DNA of 64,000 bases, from contig NZ_JONP01000001.1 of assembly GCF_000711725.1 (NCBI RefSeq), positions 434,001 to 498,000 on the forward strand, in the 5' to 3' direction. Under the pieces are notes generated by a model. The model did no database searches, was not told the DNA's origin, and was given only the letters and a program-made list of their open reading frames with translations. The DNA comes from Roseomonas aerilata DSM 19363. Lineage in GTDB: Bacteria; Pseudomonadota; Alphaproteobacteria; Acetobacterales; Acetobacteraceae. Shown here piece by piece: positions 16,937-25,503 of the stretch; within the stretch, counting starts at the first letter, position 1; each line of letters starts with the position of its first letter. The translations under genes were made by a program, and so were the position numbers.

Positions 16937-17911
16937 TTACTCGGGCTGGTAGTTAACGCTGCGGAGCAGTTCCCGCGCTCGGGTGATCTCTGAACTGATG
17001 AACCGCTTGGTTTCGTCAATGCTTTCGGTCACGGGCTCCAGCACCTGCGTCGTGAGGCGTTGCACCATGGCCGGCTCGCGCATCGTTTCCTGCATCAGCG
17101 TATTCACGCGGTTGCAGATCTCGGCCGGTGTACCCTTGGGTGCCCAGACGCCGTACCAGGACTGAAATTCGTAGCCCGGCAGCCCGGCCTCGCCCATCGT
17201 CGGCACGTCTGGGGCAAGGTTGGAGCGTTCGGCGGCGGCGATGCCCAGCGCACGGATCTTGCCGTCCCCGGCGGCAGGCAGCAGGTTGAAGCTGGGGTCG
17301 ATCAGAAGCTGGGTGTTCCCGGACATGAGGTCAGTCAGTGCCGGCTGCGTGCCACGATAGTTCACCATGTTCAGATCGAGCCCAGTGCGCCGGTTGAACT
17401 CGATGGTCGCAAGGTGACCGGCCGAACCAAGTGAAGAAATGGCGATATTCCACTCCCGTGGGCGGGCCTTCACTGAGGCAATAACTTCCGCCAGGGTCTT
17501 CTCCGGCCTCGTTCCGCTAACCACCATCACCAGCGGTGCGCGAGCTGTGCGGGCCATGACCTCCAGGTCGATCTGCGGGTCGAAATTGGCGCCGCGCAGC
17601 ACGAGCGGCATGACTGCAGTATTGAACGCGGATGCAAGCAGCGTATAGCCATCGGCCGGTGCCTGGAGCACGGCATTGGTTCCGACTAGGCCCGCACCGC
17701 CGGTGCGGTTCTCGGCCACCGCCGTTGCGCCGAGCTTCTCCTGCAACCGGGCGGCAAGGAGGCGGGCGAGGGTGTCGTTGGCCGCACCTGGAGGCCAGGG
17801 GCAGATCACGCGGATAGGCTTTCCGGTCGGCCAGACGCCTTGGGCGTGCACCGCCGGTGCGGCGAGCAGGCCAACCGCGCCGGCAGCCCTTATCAGGTCG
17901 CGTCTAAACAT
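16937..17911 (-). CDS. Bug/TctC family periplasmic substrate-binding receptor
   Basis: A 324-residue solute receptor. A signal peptide (FRRDLIRAAGAVGLLAAPAVHAQ) is followed by the family start KPIRVICPWPPGAANDTLAR. The core motifs VAENRTGGAG, YTLLAS and MVNYRGTQPALTDLMSGN, and the late PGYEFQSWYGVWAPKGTP, are present. Bug proteins bind carboxylates, aromatic acids or amides for tripartite tricarboxylate transporters or for sensing. I start at ATG 17911 because AAGGAGG lies 7-8 nt upstream, although the frame is open further. It is the last gene of the operon with the DapA-like, sialidase-like and Fe-alcohol-dehydrogenase genes, so its ligand is probably their substrate. Confidence 0.92.
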   Translation of the reverse strand: MFRRDLIRAAGAVGLLAAPAVHAQGVWPTGKPIRVICPWPPGAANDTLARLLAARLQEKLGATAVAENRTGGAGLVGTNAVLQAPADGYTLLASAFNTAVMPLVLRGANFDPQIDLEVMARTARAPLVMVVSGTRPEKTLAEVIASVKARPREWNIAISSLGSAGHLATIEFNRRTGLDLNMVNYRGTQPALTDLMSGNTQLLIDPSFNLLPAAGDGKIRALGIAAAERSNLAPDVPTMGEAGLPGYEFQSWYGVWAPKGTPAEICNRVNTLMQETMREPAMVQRLTTQVLEPVTESIDETKRFISSEITRARELLRSVNYQPE

Positions 17912-17929
17912 CCTCTTCCTCCTTTTAAG

Positions 17930-17949
17930 GCCGGCCTTTTCGGGCCGGC
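17930..17949. other. Intercistronic stem-loop between the DapA-family and Bug genes
   Basis: Perfect 7-bp arms GCCGGCC (17930-17936) and GGCCGGC (17943-17949) enclose a 6-nt loop. On the minus strand the stem is followed by CTTAAAAGGAGG, so it abuts the Bug ribosome-binding site. It may act as a weak terminator or an mRNA stabiliser that sets receptor level against enzyme level. It lacks a run of U. Confidence 0.38.
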
Positions 17950-17960
17950 TCGGTCGTGGT

Positions 17961-18854
17961 TCAGCCGGCGAGCAGCGCTGTCGCCTCATCAGGCAGCAGC
18001 GGCAGCATCGGCGGGCGCATGCGGGTCCAGCCCTCGTCATTCAGCCGGGCGGCGAGAAGCGTCTTCAGGGAAGCCATCTGCGCGAAACGGGACGCCTGGT
18101 TCCGAGCCGCCACGACGCGGGCCTGTGCGGCCTCAACCGCTGCCGCGCGGCTCTCATCGGCAAAATGCCGGAAAACAAATGCCAGGTCGGATGCGACGAG
18201 GTTGGAAGTGGCGGTAATGCAGCCCGCTCCTCCACGCCGCAGCAGGGGCAGCATCAGCGGGTCGGCGCCCGCGAGCACAGCGAGGCCTGGGAAGCGTTCC
18301 ACCAGGGCCTCCATGTGAGAGATCTCGCCGGCGGAGTCCTTGATGCCCGTGAAGGTACCCGGGAAGCGTTCCCGCAGCCGCTCGATGACCGGGAAGGTGA
18401 TGGGCACTGCGGAGAACTGCGGAATGTGGTAGAGGACGACCCGTAGCCGTGGATCGCCCACGCGCTCCACCACCTCGGCGTAGCTCGCGAAGACGCCGTC
18501 GTCGGACACGCCCTTGTAGTAGAAGGGCGGCAGCATCACGACCGTCGTAACACCCAGCGACAGCGCGTGGCGCGTGAGCGCGACCGTCTCCGTCAGCGCG
18601 GCGACGCCCGTGCCGGGAAGCAAGCTCTCCGGCGCAATGCCGGAGGCGACGGCGGCCTCCAGCAGGCCCTGTCGTTCGGCTGTGGAGAAGGAGTTCGCCT
18701 CGCCGGTGGTGCCGAGAAGGGCGATGCCGTCGCACCCATCCTGAAGGAGGCGGTGGCAATGCTTGGTGAAGCGATCGTGGTCGGGCGAGAGGTCGGCTGT
18801 GACGGGAGTCAGTGCCGCGCAGAACACGCCGCGCGGATGAAGGGCGATGCTCAA
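17961..18854 (-). CDS. Dihydrodipicolinate synthase / N-acetylneuraminate lyase family protein
   Basis: A 297-residue TIM-barrel class I aldolase-type enzyme. It has GTTGEANSFS near residue 46, the Tyr region VVLYHIPQ near 136, the Schiff-base Lys in TFTGIKDSAG near 162 and a C-terminal GCITATSN. The family cleaves or forms C-C bonds next to a keto acid via a lysine Schiff base (DapA, NanA, KDG aldolase, and others). TTG 18854 overlaps the upstream stop and has GAGGAGAAG 5-8 nt before it; a GTG at 18875 in the same frame is the alternative. Lying directly after a sialidase-like gene invites a NanA reading, but the substrate is not proven. Confidence 0.86.
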   Translation of the reverse strand: MSIALHPRGVFCAALTPVTADLSPDHDRFTKHCHRLLQDGCDGIALLGTTGEANSFSTAERQGLLEAAVASGIAPESLLPGTGVAALTETVALTRHALSLGVTTVVMLPPFYYKGVSDDGVFASYAEVVERVGDPRLRVVLYHIPQFSAVPITFPVIERLRERFPGTFTGIKDSAGEISHMEALVERFPGLAVLAGADPLMLPLLRRGGAGCITATSNLVASDLAFVFRHFADESRAAAVEAAQARVVAARNQASRFAQMASLKTLLAARLNDEGWTRMRPPMLPLLPDEATALLAG

Positions 18855-20026
18855 CGGACTTCTCCTCGAACCCACGCCGCGGTTACCCGGACGTATTTGA
18901 TGGCCTGTCGCCAGTAGGTGTAGCTGATATGCAGTGCCCCGTCGGCCGTCTCGCAGATCGAAGGGTAGGAGAACTCGCGGTTCAGGCGGTCCTTCGAATT
19001 GTTCGTCATGCAGTATCCGTCCCCTGTCTCGAGGATCCGGCGATGCGGCCAGGTCCGGCCCCCGTCATCGGAGATAGCGACGGTCATCGGCGCGCGCGGG
19101 GCGCCCCAGAAGGCGCTTCGCTCGGTGAGCGGCGCCACCTCGTCGCCACCAATGTCGTCATAGAGCGACAGACGACGGCCGGTCGCATCGGCAGCACTGG
19201 ATTCGTTGAAGACGATGGCGATGCCACCGTCGGAAAGGCGCGTCGCCTGGATCGAGGAATTATTGTTCGGCAGTGGGGTCGGCGTGGGGGCAGTCCAGCT
19301 GCGGCCGCCATCCTCCGATCGGCTCGCATAGATCCAGTCGGCCCAACGGCTGCGGAAGAAGGAGACGAAGCGGTCACCACCAAGGTCCACGAGGCTCATA
19401 TGCACGAGGCCGGTGCTTTCCGGCACAGGGTGCTCCGCCCAGCTCGCGCCACCGTCCGAGGAGATCATGACCGAGCTGGTGTCCAGGTCACCCGTCCAGG
19501 CGCCGACAGGCGGCTTCGTGCATCGCCAGATCGGTAGGAGCCAATCGCCGCGACCGGTGACGAGGATGGGGTTGCGGATGAAGGTGCCGAAGCCCGGCTG
19601 CTCCGGGAACAGCGTCTCCACTGGACCCCAGCTGCGCCCGTCATCGCTCGAGATGCGACGGCGCACCATCGCGGTGTCCTGATTACCGGCGATCTGCGCC
19701 GTCCAGAGCAGCCAGAGGCGGCCGTCGGGCGCGGGGAAGAGCAGGGGGTTCTGCTCCGAGCGCGCGGGATCGTCCGACAGACGCTCGGCCGGTGACCAGT
19801 GCGCGGCACCGGGTGTGAGGCGGGAGAAGTGCACGGAGATGTCCGGCACCCCCTCCTGCGTGCCGCCGAACCAGACGCATCCGAGATCCCCGTTGCGCAG
19901 GGGCATGAGGAAGGAGGCGTGGTTCTGCACGCAGGGCGTGGGGATGAAGGCTTCGGCCCTTCCCGGCTCGTCGCGGACGGGGGAGAGGGTCTCGGGCCGC
20001 TCGATCAGCCCGGCAGTGTCCGGCAT
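18851..20026 (-). CDS. Sialidase-like BNR-repeat beta-propeller protein
   Basis: A 391-residue six-bladed propeller of the exo-alpha-sialidase/BNR-repeat family. Asp-box motifs (S-x-D-x-G-x-x-W) are visible as SSDDGRSWG, SSDGGASWA, SEDGGRSWT and SDDGGRTWP. The N-terminal FLMPLRNGDLGCVWFGGTQE and EQNPLLF match the family's arginine/acid framework. No signal peptide is seen, so it is probably cytoplasmic and not a classical secreted sialidase. It lies 20 bp after the Fe-alcohol dehydrogenase and overlaps the DapA-like gene by 4 bp. It may hydrolyse or dehydrate a sugar-acid-like compound; the true reaction is unknown. Confidence 0.78.
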   Translation of the reverse strand: MPDTAGLIERPETLSPVRDEPGRAEAFIPTPCVQNHASFLMPLRNGDLGCVWFGGTQEGVPDISVHFSRLTPGAAHWSPAERLSDDPARSEQNPLLFPAPDGRLWLLWTAQIAGNQDTAMVRRRISSDDGRSWGPVETLFPEQPGFGTFIRNPILVTGRGDWLLPIWRCTKPPVGAWTGDLDTSSVMISSDGGASWAEHPVPESTGLVHMSLVDLGGDRFVSFFRSRWADWIYASRSEDGGRSWTAPTPTPLPNNNSSIQATRLSDGGIAIVFNESSAADATGRRLSLYDDIGGDEVAPLTERSAFWGAPRAPMTVAISDDGGRTWPHRRILETGDGYCMTNNSKDRLNREFSYPSICETADGALHISYTYWRQAIKYVRVTAAWVRGEVR

Positions 20027-20046
20027 GGCGTTCCTCCTGGCGACGT

Positions 20047-21177
20047 TCAGTAGGCGGCGCGATACATGGCGAGGATTTCCTCGCGGCTGAGATCGCGCGG
20101 GTTGTTGTCGAGCAGGCGGCGGATCGCGTGCGCCTCCTCGGCCATGGCCGGGAGGTCACCCTCGGGAACGCCGAGCGCCGAGAGGTGCATCTTGATGCCG
20201 AGCGCGGCGCAGTAGCCGTAAGCGGCCACCTTCACGGCACCCGGATCGGTCAGCCCGGGCGCACCCAGCGCCTGAAGGATCATCGCGGTCTTCTCGGGCA
20301 CTGCCGGCGCGTTGTGCGCGAGGGTGTGCGGGAAGATCACCGCGCAGGCGAGGCCGTGGGCGATGTGGTGACGCGTGCCGAGCGGGTAGGCGACGGCGTG
20401 GCCGGCCGTGGTGTTCACCGGGCCGAGGCAGAACCCGCCGTAGAGGGAGGCGAGGGAGAGACCCGCCCGCGCCTCGCGATCCTGCCCGTCGGCAACGGCG
20501 CGCGCGAGATAGCGGCCGACAAGGCGGATGCCCTCCAGGGCGTAAAGGTCGATCAGCGGATGGGCGCGCCGGCTGGTGAAGGCTTCGGCGCAGTGGGCGA
20601 GCGCGTCCACGCCGGTTGCGGCGGTCACGTCGGGCGGCACCGTGATGGTAAGGTCCGGGTCCACCACCGCAAGGTCGGCCATCATGTGGCGGCTCTGCAC
20701 CGCGAGCTTGTTGCGCGTGGCGGGATCGGTAACGAGGGCGCGCGTGCCGGCCTCGCTGCCCGTGCCTGATGTGGTCGGCACCTGCACGAGAGCCACCCTG
20801 CGGCCAAGCACCTTCTCCGGCCCGACCACGTCGTGGATGGATTGGCCGCTGCCCGGCAGGACAGCGACGAGCTTCGCCAGGTCCATCGCGCTGCCGCCAC
20901 CGAAGCCGATGACGAGTTCCGGCTCCACCCGTTCGGCAACGGCGATAGCTGCTTCGAGGTTCGGGATGTCAGGTTCGGGTCGAACCTCGCCGAAGACCGT
21001 GACCTCGCCCGGCAGGTGCAGCTGCGCGACGCGGGCGGCGATCGGCGGGGTCGCGATGACGAGGCTGCGCTTAATGCCGCGCGCCGTCGCCCACTCGCCT
21101 ACGCGGCCGGCAAGGCCCGCGCCGAACTCCAGGCTTGCTGGCCGCTGGATTTCAATGGGGCTGAGAAGACTGTTCAT
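20047..21177 (-). CDS. Iron-containing alcohol dehydrogenase
   Basis: A 376-residue group III dehydrogenase. It has NAD-binding GGGSAMDLAK, PTTSGTGSEAG, and metal ligands in DALAHCAEAF and AGHAVAYPLGTRHHIAHG. It oxidises a hydroxyl or reduces a carbonyl group using NAD(P) and Fe or Zn. The active-site pattern is the general Fe-ADH type rather than the maleylacetate reductase branch. It is the first gene of a tight leftward operon with the sialidase-like, DapA-like and Bug genes. The upstream IclR gene, 361 bp away, is the likely regulator. Confidence 0.9.
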   Translation of the reverse strand: MNSLLSPIEIQRPASLEFGAGLAGRVGEWATARGIKRSLVIATPPIAARVAQLHLPGEVTVFGEVRPEPDIPNLEAAIAVAERVEPELVIGFGGGSAMDLAKLVAVLPGSGQSIHDVVGPEKVLGRRVALVQVPTTSGTGSEAGTRALVTDPATRNKLAVQSRHMMADLAVVDPDLTITVPPDVTAATGVDALAHCAEAFTSRRAHPLIDLYALEGIRLVGRYLARAVADGQDREARAGLSLASLYGGFCLGPVNTTAGHAVAYPLGTRHHIAHGLACAVIFPHTLAHNAPAVPEKTAMILQALGAPGLTDPGAVKVAAYGYCAALGIKMHLSALGVPEGDLPAMAEEAHAIRRLLDNNPRDLSREEILAMYRAAY

Positions 21178-21538
21178 GCAGCTGCCTTATGGGAAGCGAG
21201 TTGCTTGGCGCGCCCGAATGCATCGGACACGCTGCGCAGGCTGGCGATGCGCTTGCTCCGAACGCCGGAGGTGGTGCCGCATTCGACAAAGGTAGGGGCG
21301 AGGGGCAGGAAGACGCTCATATGGAAGCCGGGCGTTGCCGCTCGCGGGCACGGTGCAGGATCCACGGAGAAGCCGCGCAGCTTGTTTGGGAGGCGCCGCC
21401 GGTTACGGAGCATGGCGACCGCCGAAGCGCACTGAACGGCGCGAGGCCTCACGACAGTCTTGTCGCTGCCGATCATGATCGGGCGCAAGCTGGCTGCGGT
21501 CCGAACAGGACCGAAGAGCGAGATTCTCGTGCCGCCGT
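21178..21538. other. Intergenic region, 361 bp, between the Fe-ADH and IclR genes
   Basis: Short frames on both strands show no recognisable product. It should hold the promoter of the Fe-ADH operon, since the IclR gene upstream reads in the same direction. I could not identify convincing -35/-10 elements or a terminator. Confidence 0.5.
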
Positions 21539-22402
21539 TCATCGCGAACCCTGCGCGACCGCAATCGCGCCGAGCGAGAGGTGCAATCCCTCCGCCAGTT
21601 CGGCGGCCGTACGGAGCGCCTCGGGGGCGGCGCGGGCGATGAAGTCGGGCGTGGCGATCTGGCCTGGACCAACGGTCAGACTGACCCCCGCGACGGGCGT
21701 GCCCGCCGCGTTCAGTACCGGGGCGGCGACGGTGCGCAGCCCGTAGGCGTTCTCGCCGTCCGACACCGCATAGCCGCGCGCGCGAACCTCGGCGAGACGG
21801 TCGAGCAGGGCATCGAGATGCGTCAGCGTGCGCTCGGAAAGCTTCACGCGCTCCACGCCCTCAAGCTGGGCAACCTGCTCCTCCCGCGGGAGCCAGGCCA
21901 GGATGGCCTGCCCAAGCGCGGTGGCATAGGCACCGATGCGGGTGCCCGGACGGCGTACGAGGCCGTTGCGCTCCATGCCGGTCTCGACGCGCGCGAGGTA
22001 GACGACCTGCCCGCGATCAAGGATGCCCAAGGACGCAGCATCCGCAATCCCCGGCACGTGTTCCCGCAGGAGCGGCGTCGCGTGGCCGGCCAGGTCGCCG
22101 GAGGAGAGCGCCGCGAACCCCAGCTCAAGGCATTTCAGCGTGAGGCGGAAGCGCCGGCGATCAGTCGTCCCACTCAGGTATCCGAGGCCGACGAGGGTGT
22201 GGACGAGCCGGAAGGAGGTGCCACGGTCCAGCCCCGAGCGGAGCGCCACCTCCGCCACCGTCAGCTCCGGCAGGTCGCTCCCGAAAGCCTTGAGGACGGC
22301 GAAGGCCTTCGCGACCGACTGCACCTGGTTCTTCGGGTTCTCCGAAGCCCGATTCCTTGAACCGTTCAGGCCGGAAGCGTGCTCGCCCAAGCCGTCCTCC
22401 AT
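21539..22402 (-). CDS. IclR family transcriptional regulator
   Basis: A 287-residue regulator. A winged helix at about 25-90 (VQSVAKAFAVLKAFG, ELTVAEVALRSGLDRGTSFRLVHTL) is followed by the IclR effector domain, with EHVPGIADAASLGILDRGQVVYLARV and a C-terminal SDGENAYGLRTVAAPVLNAAG. Family members respond to small aromatic or glyoxylate-type acids. ATG 22402 was chosen as the family start. It is divergent from the SDR gene at 22533 and upstream of the Fe-ADH operon, and may control either. Confidence 0.9.
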   Translation of the reverse strand: MEDGLGEHASGLNGSRNRASENPKNQVQSVAKAFAVLKAFGSDLPELTVAEVALRSGLDRGTSFRLVHTLVGLGYLSGTTDRRRFRLTLKCLELGFAALSSGDLAGHATPLLREHVPGIADAASLGILDRGQVVYLARVETGMERNGLVRRPGTRIGAYATALGQAILAWLPREEQVAQLEGVERVKLSERTLTHLDALLDRLAEVRARGYAVSDGENAYGLRTVAAPVLNAAGTPVAGVSLTVGPGQIATPDFIARAAPEALRTAAELAEGLHLSLGAIAVAQGSR

Positions 22403-22532
22403 TTTCTTCGCCGCATTCTCGCGTCAGTCATTTGATCGGAATGCGTGCGTTTGTTCGAATTATTCTGCCGGTCTAAAGGGCTGGCGAAGCCGGTGTCAAC
22501 AAGTGACTGGCCACCCCTGAGGAGCGGCGACC

Positions 22533-23225
22533 ATGACGGCCGATAAAACCCGAAAGCGACACGCGGTGGTGACGGGTACGAGCTCCGGCATCGGCGCCTC
22601 CATTGCCGATCGGCTTCTGCGCGAGGGCTGGCATGTCACGGGGCTCAGCCGCACCGACCCGGGTGGCCGTCCGGACGCCTTCACGCATCGCGCGGTGAAT
22701 CTGCTGGATGCCGAAGCCCTGCGTGCCGCGGTGGTGGGGCTCCGCCCGGCCGCGCTGGTCCATGCCGCCGGGCTGATGAGGACGGCGCCGCTCGGCTCCC
22801 TCGATCCGGCGGCAGGGGCGGAGATGTGGCGGCTGCACGTGGACGTGGCCTCGCGGCTTGCGGACGCGATCGTGCCGGAGATGGAGGACGGGGGGCGCGT
22901 CGTGCTGATCGGCAGCCGGACCGCGGCCGGCGCCGCTGGCCGCAGCCAGTATGCCGCCACTAAGGCCGCCCTGGTCGGGATGGCCAGGTCCTGGGCAGCG
23001 GAGCTTGCCCCGCGCGGCATTACCGTGAACGTGGTCGCTCCGGCGGCGACCGACACGCCCATGCTTCGCGACCCTGGCCGGGCCGGCGTGTCGCCACGCC
23101 TACCGCCGATCGGTCGGCTGATCGACCCGGCGGAGGTGGCGGCCCTCACCGCCTTTCTCCTCGGCCCGGAGGCGGGCGCCATCACCGGGCAGCAGATCGT
23201 GATCTGCGGTGGGAGCTCCCTCTGA
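22533..23225 (+). CDS. SDR family oxidoreductase, canonical active site
   Basis: A 230-residue short-chain dehydrogenase. Cofactor motif TGTSSGIG lies at about 14-21, followed by HAAG and the catalytic IGSR...YAATK set (Tyr and Lys four apart), then TVNVVAPAATDTPM. It is NAD(P)-dependent and cytoplasmic. ATG 22533 follows GAGGAGCG by about 7 nt. It is divergent from the IclR gene with a 130-bp gap that probably contains both promoters. It differs clearly from the atypical SDR that follows it. Confidence 0.88.
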   Translation: MTADKTRKRHAVVTGTSSGIGASIADRLLREGWHVTGLSRTDPGGRPDAFTHRAVNLLDAEALRAAVVGLRPAALVHAAGLMRTAPLGSLDPAAGAEMWRLHVDVASRLADAIVPEMEDGGRVVLIGSRTAAGAAGRSQYAATKAALVGMARSWAAELAPRGITVNVVAPAATDTPMLRDPGRAGVSPRLPPIGRLIDPAEVAALTAFLLGPEAGAITGQQIVICGGSSL

Positions 23226-23327
23226 CAACAGCGCCCTCTTTCGCCCGACGGACGCCGTCGGCCATGCTGCGGCCCCGCTCACGTTCCCGGTTCGGGTGCG
23301 GAAAGCGTCGGCAGGAAGGAACGCCCG

Positions 23328-24089
23328 ATGGAATTGCAGCTCTCCGGCAAACGTGCCCTCGTGACAGGAGCATCGAAAGGCATCGGCAAGGCGATCGCGC
23401 GTGGGCTTGCCTCTGAGGGTTGCATACTCACCCTCGTCTCGCGCGATGAGGCGGCCCTGCGCCGCGCGGCGGAGGAGATCGTGGCCGAGGGCGGCTCCGC
23501 GCCGCGCGTGATCCCGGCGGACCTCTCCCGCCAGGCGGAGGTGGAGAGGGTGGCATCGCGAGCCGGCGCGCTCGACATCCTCGTGAACAACGCCGGCGCC
23601 ATCCCGGCCGGCGGCCTGCTGGAGGTGGACGACGCCGCCTGGCGGGCGGCCTGGGACCTCAAGGTCTTCGGCACGATCGGTCTCAGCCGCGCCTTCTATC
23701 CCGTGCTGAAGGCCAGCCGCGGGGTGATCATCAACATCATCGGCGCGGCGGGGGAGCGGATGAATCCCGACTACATCGCCGGCAGCAGCGGCAACGCGGC
23801 GCTGATGGCCTTTACCCGCAGTCTGGCGATCGGCGCTGCGAAGGACGGGATCCGCGTGATGGGCATCAATCCCGGGCCCGTCGCCACCGAACGGAACGAG
23901 GTGCTGCTCCGCGCCCGCGCGACGAAGGAATTGGGCGACGCAGGGCGCTGGCGCGAGTTCCAGTCCACCATGCCTTTCGGTCGCGCCGCCACGGTGGAGG
24001 AGATCGCGGCCGCCGCGACCTTCCTCGCCTCATCCCGCTCCGGCTACACGAGCGGCAGCATCCTGACGATCAACGGCGCGCCGCCATGA
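23328..24089 (+). CDS. SDR family oxidoreductase with atypical active site, paralogue of the 2878 gene
   Basis: A 253-residue SDR. It has TGASKGIG near 12, NNAGAIPAGGLLEV, VFGTIGLSRAFYP, and an active-site stretch Y-I-A-G-S-S-G-N-A-A-L in which the usual YxxxK lysine is absent. INPGPVATERNE and SGSILTINGAPP close the protein. It is co-linear with the SDR at 2878 over its whole length. ATG 23328 follows AGGAACG. It is 102 bp after the canonical SDR and could be co-transcribed. NAD(P) binding is likely; whether it catalyses normal hydride transfer is uncertain. Confidence 0.88.
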   Translation: MELQLSGKRALVTGASKGIGKAIARGLASEGCILTLVSRDEAALRRAAEEIVAEGGSAPRVIPADLSRQAEVERVASRAGALDILVNNAGAIPAGGLLEVDDAAWRAAWDLKVFGTIGLSRAFYPVLKASRGVIINIIGAAGERMNPDYIAGSSGNAALMAFTRSLAIGAAKDGIRVMGINPGPVATERNEVLLRARATKELGDAGRWREFQSTMPFGRAATVEEIAAAATFLASSRSGYTSGSILTINGAPP

Positions 24090-24114
24090 GGGCGCCGCCA
24101 GGCTGGACCGGTGC

Positions 24115-25503
24115 TCACTCCTCCTCCAGCATTCCGCAGCTCGGCAGTGCTGCGACCCGCTCGAACGCTGCGGCAAGGTCGAGCAGCCGGGCCTCCTGGA
24201 AGTAGCCCGCGGCGAACTGCACCGAGAGCGGAAGGCCGCCACTCGAGAGACCTGCCATCATCGCCAGGGCCGGATGGCCTGTGACGTTGAAGGGCGTACG
24301 CGCCTGCCGGGGATAGGTGCGGGCCACCTCCGCCGCGTCCTCAATCCGCGCGGGCGGGTCCATGGAGCTGGCAGTCAGCAGCACGTCCACCTCGTCAAGC
24401 GCCTGCTCCACCCGCTCGATCATCCAGCCGCGCGCCCGTTGCGCCTGGATGTAGTCGTCGGCTGTCAGGAACGCTCCGGTAAGCAGGGATGAGCGGGTAA
24501 GCTGCGCGTAGTCACCCGGGCGGTCACGCAGCCAGGGGGCGTGGATGGCGTAGGCCTCGGCGTGAAGGATGGCCCGGTTCACCGCCGCGAAGTCGTTGAG
24601 CGAGGGCAGCGTGACGTCCCGTACGATCGCGCCTTCCGCGGATAGGAGTGCGGCTGCTCGCTCGAGTGCGGCGGCGACCTCGGGATCGGCTGGCATGTCG
24701 GTCTCGTGGAAATGGCGAACGAAGCCGACGCGGAGCCCCGCAATGCCGGCGCCGGTCGCACGCAGCAGCGGAGCCGGCACGCTGCCCGGGTCCAGCGCGT
24801 CATGGCCGGCGATGGCCTGCAGGAGCAGCGCCGCGTCCTCCGCGCGGCGGGCCATCGGGCCGACATGGTCCAGCGTGAAGGCGAGGGGAAAGACGCCGCG
24901 GCGCGACACGAGGCCATAGGTCGGCTTCAGCCCGACGATGCCGCACTGGCTGGCAGGGTTCCGGACCGAGCCCCCCGTATCCGTTCCGAGCGCAAGCGGG
25001 AAGAGCCCTGCCGCAAGCCCCGCGCCCGAGCCGGAGGAGGAGCCGCCGGGATGGTGATCCGTATTCCAGGGATTTCGCGCAGGTGGGAAGGGGAGGTCGA
25101 AGGCGGGGCCGCCAAGCGCGAACTCGTGCGTGGAGAGCTTGCCGATGATGATTGCGCCCGCCGCCCTCAGCCGCGCGACAACGGTGGCATCCGTGGCGGC
25201 CACATTGCCGAGCAGGATGCGCGAATGGCAGGTCGTTGGCAGCCCCGCGACATCGATGATGTCCTTTATGCCGACGGGGATACCGTGCAGCGGGCCCCGC
25301 GCGCGGCCGCGTGCGATCTCGGCCCCCGCCGCCTCGGCGGCCAGCATGGCGGCCTCGGCATCGACCTGGATGAAGGCGTGCACGCGCTGATCCAGGCGCT
25401 CGATACGGTCCAGCAGATGGCGCAGCAGGCGTGGCGGCGTGAGCGTGCCCTCGCGATAGGCGGCGCCGATCTCGGTGACACCGAGGCTGTGAAGGGGTTT
25501 CAT
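24115..25503 (-). CDS. Amidase signature family hydrolase (GatA/AtzE type)
   Basis: A 462-residue Ser-cisSer-Lys amidase. The catalytic Lys is K80 (VGIKD), the cis-Ser lies in PGGSSSGSGAG (about S155) and the nucleophile is S179 in GTDTGGSVRNP, with the spacing of GatA. It hydrolyses a carboxamide or related C-N bond. I start at ATG 25503, which overlaps the TGA of the small upstream gene (ATGA). A GTG at 25521 in the same frame is possible but would bury that junction. The AtzG/GatC-like partner upstream supports a heteromeric AtzE-type enzyme. Confidence 0.9.
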   Translation of the reverse strand: MKPLHSLGVTEIGAAYREGTLTPPRLLRHLLDRIERLDQRVHAFIQVDAEAAMLAAEAAGAEIARGRARGPLHGIPVGIKDIIDVAGLPTTCHSRILLGNVAATDATVVARLRAAGAIIIGKLSTHEFALGGPAFDLPFPPARNPWNTDHHPGGSSSGSGAGLAAGLFPLALGTDTGGSVRNPASQCGIVGLKPTYGLVSRRGVFPLAFTLDHVGPMARRAEDAALLLQAIAGHDALDPGSVPAPLLRATGAGIAGLRVGFVRHFHETDMPADPEVAAALERAAALLSAEGAIVRDVTLPSLNDFAAVNRAILHAEAYAIHAPWLRDRPGDYAQLTRSSLLTGAFLTADDYIQAQRARGWMIERVEQALDEVDVLLTASSMDPPARIEDAAEVARTYPRQARTPFNVTGHPALAMMAGLSSGGLPLSVQFAAGYFQEARLLDLAAAFERVAALPSCGMLEEE

